A stretch of 38,271 nt of DNA. Source: an uncultured Alphaproteobacteria bacterium. Lineage in GTDB: Bacteria; Pseudomonadota; Alphaproteobacteria; RF32; CAG-239. A program made the translations under genes and the position numbers. A model generated the notes under the pieces. The model worked only from the letters and a program-made list of their open reading frames with translations, was not told where the DNA came from and did no database searches. The stretch is from positions 1 through 38,271 of the forward strand of contig CALXUP010000015.1 of NCBI GenBank assembly GCA_944391715.1, given 5' to 3'. Below are positions 34,353-38,271 of this stretch, in pieces (position 1 is the first letter of the stretch; each line of letters starts with the position of its first letter).

Positions 34353-34387
34353 TTCATCCACCTCTTTTTCTGATTACAAATAATAGA

Positions 34388-34413
34388 CTGCGATAAGAAT
34401 AAACTTATCACAG
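34388..34413 (-). promoter_or_regulatory. Leader hairpin of greA
   Basis: On the minus strand CTGTGATAAG and CTTATCGCAG form a 10-bp stem with one G-T pair in the greA leader, between promoter and start codon. It may be an attenuator or RNA-stability element. Confidence 0.4.
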
Positions 34414-34437
34414 CCTGCCATAGTACTAATTTTTCCC

Positions 34438-34465
34438 ACTATAACATAAAATTTGATATTTTCAA
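34438..34465 (-). promoter_or_regulatory. Promoter of greA
   Basis: On the minus strand TTGAAA (34460-34465) and TATAGT (34438-34443) are 16 nt apart. The leader is about 80 nt. Confidence 0.65.
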
Positions 34466-34562
34466 GCGAAATCTTTCACTGCGGTATAAGTTGAATTTTG
34501 TGCTATACAAAAGCTTTATTTATGTTAAAAATTTAAAGGTAACTTTTAAACTGGAGGTATTT

Positions 34563-35024
34563 ATGAAAAAATTATACTTGGCTGTTATGCTTCTCGGCGG
34601 AGCAATGATGGCAGCTTCCAATGCCGGTGCCGTCGACAGTACCGGATGCGGCCTGGGGTCTATGGCCTGGCGCGGTCAGAGCGGTATCGGGCCGCAGGTT
34701 TTGGCTGCCACGACCAACGGTCTTTTCGGTACCCAGACTTTCGGTATTACTTTTGGTACGTCCGGCTGTGATCCGAACGGACGCATTACCGGCGGAACGG
34801 GCAGAATGACCTTGGCCTTTTTGGAAAACAATATGGAACAGTATGCAATGGATGCGGCTGCCGGTCGCGGCGAAACCATTGATACGCTGGCCGGTATTCT
34901 GAATATGGACAGTGAAAAACTCGGCGAAATCTCAAAAACAAATTTCGCTTATTTGTTTGCCGATGAAAATGTCGATGCCGTCCAGGTAACGCTGAACCTT
35001 CTGGAACTGGTTCAAAACGCCTGA
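34563..35024 (+). CDS. DUF3015 family exported protein
   Basis: This 153-residue protein has a signal peptide (residues 1-23, ending NAGA). The DUF3015 hallmark follows: CGLGSMAW, then QVLAATTNG, then QTFGITFGTSGC, with paired Cys. The C-terminal half is helical. The function is not known; it is periplasmic or outer-membrane associated. The ATG at 34563 has CTGGAGG upstream; the open frame before it is not needed. In several bacteria a DUF4105 gene follows, as it does here. Confidence 0.88.
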   Translation: MKKLYLAVMLLGGAMMAASNAGAVDSTGCGLGSMAWRGQSGIGPQVLAATTNGLFGTQTFGITFGTSGCDPNGRITGGTGRMTLAFLENNMEQYAMDAAAGRGETIDTLAGILNMDSEKLGEISKTNFAYLFADENVDAVQVTLNLLELVQNA

Positions 35025-35038
35025 TTTTATGAATATAC

Positions 35039-35083
35039 GGGCGGTTTTTCGGGGCATAAATCCGAAAAGCCGCTTTATTTTTT
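35039..35083 (+). terminator. Terminator-like hairpin directly before the DUF4105 gene
   Basis: GCGGTTTTTCGG (35041-35052) pairs with CCGAAAAGCCGC (35062-35073) with one G-T pair, followed by TTTATTTTTT. The T run ends at the start codon of the next gene. Confidence 0.75.
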
Positions 35084-36901
35084 ATGATGTTTAAGAATTG
35101 GCTTTTTTTTAGTGTGTTTTTTTTCGCCGCAGCGGAGATACAGGCTGCGGAAAGTCCGGCTTATTCTCCGGAATGGTTGGCGCTCGGACACTACCGCCCG
35201 CAGGGAAACGGGCAGTATGAAAGCACAATCGATTCCGATAATTTCTTTTTGGCGCCGGACGGCAAAGAAAATCCGGAGAATGAGTTAAAAGCAACCATTG
35301 CGTTGTTTGCCGGACAAGATGAAAAAAGGTGCTTTTTTCCCGGTCGCTATCTGTATCTGAAAAAACACAAGCTGACATCGGCGGATTTTCCTAAATGCAA
35401 AGAATATGAGCAGTTTCAAAAAGACTTGCAGCCGGCTGGCGTTACCCTGTTGTTTACCGATGCTTATATGAACAATCCGTCTTCTTTGTTCGGCCACACG
35501 CTTTTGCGGATTGATACGGCGCGCAAAGGAACCCAGCTGCTGGCGCACGGGGCAAATTACGGTGCTTTTACGGCCGGGCAGGAAAACAGCGTTTTGTTTG
35601 CCGTTCTCGGCTTGACCGGCGGATATTACGGTGGCTTTACGGTCAAACCTTATTATGATGTTATCAATACTTATAACAATATTGAAAACCGTGATATCTG
35701 GGAACTTAATCTGGATTTTACGCCGGAAGAGTTGGATTTGTTTGTGGCACATTTATGGGAAGTCGGTCAGGCACAAAGCCGGTACTACTTTTTTACCCGC
35801 AACTGTTCTTATATGCTGATGGAAACTTTGGACGCCGTTCGACCGGGGCTGCATCTGGCGGATGACTTTCCGGTCCAGGCCATTCCCTTGGATACGGTAA
35901 AAGCTGTGTATTCCCGTCCGGGGCTGGTTAAAGGCATTAATTACCGCCCGTCGCGGCAGGCAAAAATCAAACACCGTTATAAGCAGATGAACACCAAGGA
36001 AAAAGAGGCTTATCTGGCGGCAATCAAAAATCAGGACTGGACTTTGTCCGGAGTAGATGACAATGCGGCAAAGGCAGATATTCTGGAAACGGCCTATCAG
36101 TATGTGCAATACCAATACGTTGCGCACGAGCTCGAACTTTCCGACTACCGGCAGCGCAGTTTTAAGGCTCTGTTGGCCCGGAATAAAATTGCGGAAAACG
36201 GGAAAATGGAAGAATTGAAAGACGGCAAAAATCCTTTGTTTTCTCACAATGCCATGCGGGCGGTGTTTGGCGCCGGTATTCGGAATGGTGAGGCTTTTCA
36301 GGAGGTTAGCTATCGTCCGGCTTATCATTCTCTTACCGATGATAATTATGGCTTTCTGCGCGGTGCAGAGATAAACTTTCTGAATACGACGTTTCGGCAT
36401 TATGACGATTCTGATAAAACGGTTTTGCAGCAGTTTGATTTGGTCGGGATAAAGTCATTGTCGCCGATTGATGCGATGTTCAAACCGATTTCTTATCTGA
36501 TTAACGCTGATGTTAAAAGGGAAATGAACCCCGGAACGGAAAAAGAGGGATATACATTTAATCTTAAAGTCGGCGGCGGTTCGACGGTGGCGTTGAATGA
36601 AGAAATCTGGTTTTATTTTCTGGGCAGTGTTTATGCCGGATACGGAGCCATCCTGCCCGATAACACAATCGGCGGATTAGGCTGGACGGCCGGTATTTTT
36701 GCCGATTATGGCAGCTGGCGGCTGATTGCGGAAGCTGAGAAAGTTTTGGCAACCAATCATTTTGGCGATAAAATGAGATATAAAGCGGAGGCTGTTTATT
36801 CACTCAACCGCAGCAATGCCATTGCCGCCGAATATTGTTATGAGCAGAATTATGGCAAAGATCTGGATGAAGCTTTGGTGAGTTGGCGCCACTATTTTTA
36901 G
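35084..36901 (+). CDS. DUF4105 (Lnb-N-like periplasmic) family protein
   Basis: This 605-residue protein has a signal peptide (about 1-21, ending IQAA). The DUF4105 domain (about 90-260) contains MNNPSSLFGHTLLRID (His138) and FFTRNCSYMLMETL (Cys241), whose invariant-looking His and Cys suggest a cysteine-hydrolase-type fold, not proven. The C-terminal part (about 370-605) has many alternating beta segments and may be a membrane barrel or beta sandwich. Substrate is unknown. The gene follows a DUF3015 gene by 59 nt. It starts at ATG-ATG 35084/35087, with no visible ribosome site because a hairpin lies just upstream. Confidence 0.85.
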   Translation: MMFKNWLFFSVFFFAAAEIQAAESPAYSPEWLALGHYRPQGNGQYESTIDSDNFFLAPDGKENPENELKATIALFAGQDEKRCFFPGRYLYLKKHKLTSADFPKCKEYEQFQKDLQPAGVTLLFTDAYMNNPSSLFGHTLLRIDTARKGTQLLAHGANYGAFTAGQENSVLFAVLGLTGGYYGGFTVKPYYDVINTYNNIENRDIWELNLDFTPEELDLFVAHLWEVGQAQSRYYFFTRNCSYMLMETLDAVRPGLHLADDFPVQAIPLDTVKAVYSRPGLVKGINYRPSRQAKIKHRYKQMNTKEKEAYLAAIKNQDWTLSGVDDNAAKADILETAYQYVQYQYVAHELELSDYRQRSFKALLARNKIAENGKMEELKDGKNPLFSHNAMRAVFGAGIRNGEAFQEVSYRPAYHSLTDDNYGFLRGAEINFLNTTFRHYDDSDKTVLQQFDLVGIKSLSPIDAMFKPISYLINADVKREMNPGTEKEGYTFNLKVGGGSTVALNEEIWFYFLGSVYAGYGAILPDNTIGGLGWTAGIFADYGSWRLIAEAEKVLATNHFGDKMRYKAEAVYSLNRSNAIAAEYCYEQNYGKDLDEALVSWRHYF

Positions 36902-36921
36902 TCTTTAGCAACAATAAAAAC

Positions 36922-36948
36922 AAACTGCCTCAAATTATGAGGCAGTTT
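36922..36948. terminator. Bidirectional terminator
   Basis: AAACTGCCTCA (36922-36932) pairs with TGAGGCAGTTT (36938-36948). T-rich runs follow on both strands, between two convergent genes. Confidence 0.85.
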
Positions 36949-36973
36949 ATTTTGCGTTTGTAAGTTACAAGGC

Positions 36974-38271
36974 TTACTGAACCGTATTGACACAGCAGTC
37001 GCAGTTACGATAGCCGCTTAGGATCGGTTCACCGCTAGGACAGCAGCATCTGTTGGTATATCTCATACCTGCCGGGCAGGATCCAGAACAAGGGCTGATC
37101 AGGGGGCGTGATTTGCATTTGTATTTTGTCGTGCCACAGGCTGAACACGAATCTGCTATGCCATAACTACAACTTACAAAGTTATAACCAGGACATTCAG
37201 AAGTATAAGAGCAACTTTTACACTTGTAGCAAGTACCGGATTTAGCACCGCATTCGCAGGTCTTGCTTGTGGTGGTATAACCATAAGAGCATCCGCTGGA
37301 GGAAGTCGAATATCCACTCGGGCAGGAATAGCTGTGGGTGTGTGTTTTACATTTGTAACAAGTACCGGACTTTGCACCGCATTCGCAGGTCTTGTCTGCC
37401 GTGATGTAACCATAAGAACATCCGCTGGAAGAAGTTGAATACCCGCTCGGACAAGAGTAACTGTGGCTGTGAGAAGGCGTTGACGGAGCAGCATTGCACT
37501 TGTAACAGGTACCGGATTTAGCCCCGCAAGAACAAGTCTTGCTTGTGGTGGTATAACCGTTAGAACATCCACTGGAAGAAGTCGAATACCCGCTCGGACA
37601 AGAGTAACTGTGGCTGTGAGAAGGCGTTGACGGAGCAGCATTGCACTTGTAACAGGTACCGGATTTAGCCCCGCAAGAACAAGTCTTGCTTGTGGTGGTA
37701 TAACCGTTAGAACATCCACTGGAAGAAGTCGAATATCCACTCGGACAAGAATAACTATGCGTATGAGCCGGAGCGGATTCGCAAGAGGTGCACTTACCGC
37801 AGGAGTTGTAAGAAGCGCATCCGTAAGAACAAGATTTTGAGGTTACGGAACAATCAGAGTTATATTGGCATTCATAACAGCTAGAGCCGCATTCTGTTGT
37901 CGATACACGGGTTTTTACATAATTGGAAGAGCAAGATACGGACTTCTGACCTGAGCGACAAGTATCGGAACAAGCATAACAGCTTCCGCATTCGGAGGAA
38001 CCGACATAAGAGCCGGAATAAGAAGTGCTGCCGGAAGTACAGTCTTTGCAACGTCTGCAGGCTGTTCCGCATTCAGTGTAAGTAGATACGGAACCGGAAT
38101 AGTTTTTAGACGTTCCGGACGGACAGTTGTCATCACAACAGCGGTAACAGGTATATCCGCAGGCATCGGTACCGGAGGCAGAACCGGTACAGTCAACGCC
38201 GTAGTTAGACGGACATCCGGAAGAGGGTGATGCCGTACAGCATTTACCGTAAGAAGAATCCCACGGACAAC
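36974..38271 (-). CDS. Large cysteine-rich repeat protein (partial, start beyond the right edge)
   Basis: The frame is open from the stop at 36974 to the window edge, 431 residues. It has no start in the window. The last 34 residues end CCVNTVQ. Tandem units of SCPSGYSTSSSGC, GYTTTSKTC and CGAKSGTCYKC recur between about 37235 and 37790; one period is exactly 147 bp (49 residues) with two nearly identical copies. Upstream segments (DSSYGKCC, DNCPSGTS) match the cysteine-rich gene at 12546-13724. It is a secreted-type, disulfide-rich protein, possibly a surface fibre or adhesin; no enzyme motif is visible. Several overlapping open frames here are shadows of this one. Confidence 0.85.
   Translation of the reverse strand, partial: CPWDSSYGKCCTASPSSGCPSNYGVDCTGSASGTDACGYTCYRCCDDNCPSGTSKNYSGSVSTYTECGTACRRCKDCTSGSTSYSGSYVGSSECGSCYACSDTCRSGQKSVSCSSNYVKTRVSTTECGSSCYECQYNSDCSVTSKSCSYGCASYNSCGKCTSCESAPAHTHSYSCPSGYSTSSSGCSNGYTTTSKTCSCGAKSGTCYKCNAAPSTPSHSHSYSCPSGYSTSSSGCSNGYTTTSKTCSCGAKSGTCYKCNAAPSTPSHSHSYSCPSGYSTSSSGCSYGYITADKTCECGAKSGTCYKCKTHTHSYSCPSGYSTSSSGCSYGYTTTSKTCECGAKSGTCYKCKSCSYTSECPGYNFVSCSYGIADSCSACGTTKYKCKSRPLISPCSGSCPAGMRYTNRCCCPSGEPILSGYRNCDCCVNTVQ
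37374..37790 (-). repeat. 147-bp tandem coding repeats in the cysteine-rich gene
   Basis: The word gccccgcaagaacaagtc lies at 37521 and 37668, exactly 147 bp apart, and the intervening DNA is almost unchanged. Related, more divergent units of 129 and 147 bp lie at 37245 and 37374. The high DNA identity of the two central copies points to recent duplication. Confidence 0.8.

Noticed and set aside
37174..37740. 188-codon frame with internal repeats, minus strand
   Set aside because: It is a frame-shifted shadow of the cysteine-rich repeat protein and repeats only because the DNA below it repeats.

Overview
The window looks like the chromosome of a motile, Gram-negative alphaproteobacterium, probably one of the uncultured host-associated (gut-type) lineages. 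This is an inference from gene order and protein style. The supporting features are a flgF-flgG-flgA-flgH operon, a FlaF-like protein, uvrC next to pgsA, an OmpR/EnvZ-like pair, an autotransporter, and intergenic space full of short palindromic repeats. Base composition is moderately AT-rich. TTG and GTG starts are used several times. There are no rRNA or tRNA genes, no insertion-sequence transposases, no phage genes and no CRISPR array.

Layout. 1-4700 (minus): two flagellin genes with near-identical ends and different middles, separated by a secreted Sel1-repeat protein. 5200-12460 (plus): dCMP deaminase, a LuxR-type response regulator, uvrC, pgsA with a histone-H1-like tail, an OmpR-type regulator, an EnvZ-like kinase and a very acidic protein. 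12546-13724 (minus): a cysteine-rich secreted protein. 13900-16040 (minus): rplU-rpmA-obgE-rsfS, the ribosome assembly operon. 16122-19012: secreted nuclease, a lipoprotein, an unknown protein and rlmH. 19013-22696: an autotransporter gene between two copies of a composite repeat. 22697-26682 (plus): flgF-flgG-flgA-flgH behind a textbook sigma-54 promoter, then a region that could fold as an RNA, then a tandem FlaF-like protein. 26683-27380: repeats only. 27382-29982: glmM and small proteins, including a YjfB-type motility peptide on the minus strand. 30039-34352 (minus): three unknown proteins, trxB, two 54-residue cysteine-rich microproteins and greA. 34563-36901 (plus): a DUF3015 protein and a DUF4105 protein. 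36974 to the right edge (minus): a large cysteine-rich repeat protein, cut by the window.

How the parts connect. Flagellum genes occur in three places: flagellins, the rod/ring operon with the FlaF-like gene, and the YjfB-type gene. Cysteine-rich exported or small proteins occur at five places, and two of them lie between greA and thioredoxin reductase.

The most interesting non-coding signals are: (i) a 76-bp repeat present twice, each copy carrying the same consensus-like promoter (TTGACT-17-TATAGT), once in front of a cysteine-rich gene and once pointing into a repeat array; (ii) a candidate structured RNA after flgH with three unpaired TCCCCAA motifs, which are the exact complement of the flgF Shine-Dalgarno region; (iii) long direct repeats around the autotransporter gene; and (iv) a roughly 175-bp hairpin-rich insertion inside a dispersed palindromic repeat. 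None of these was tested by computation. All functional assignments come from reading sequence motifs.
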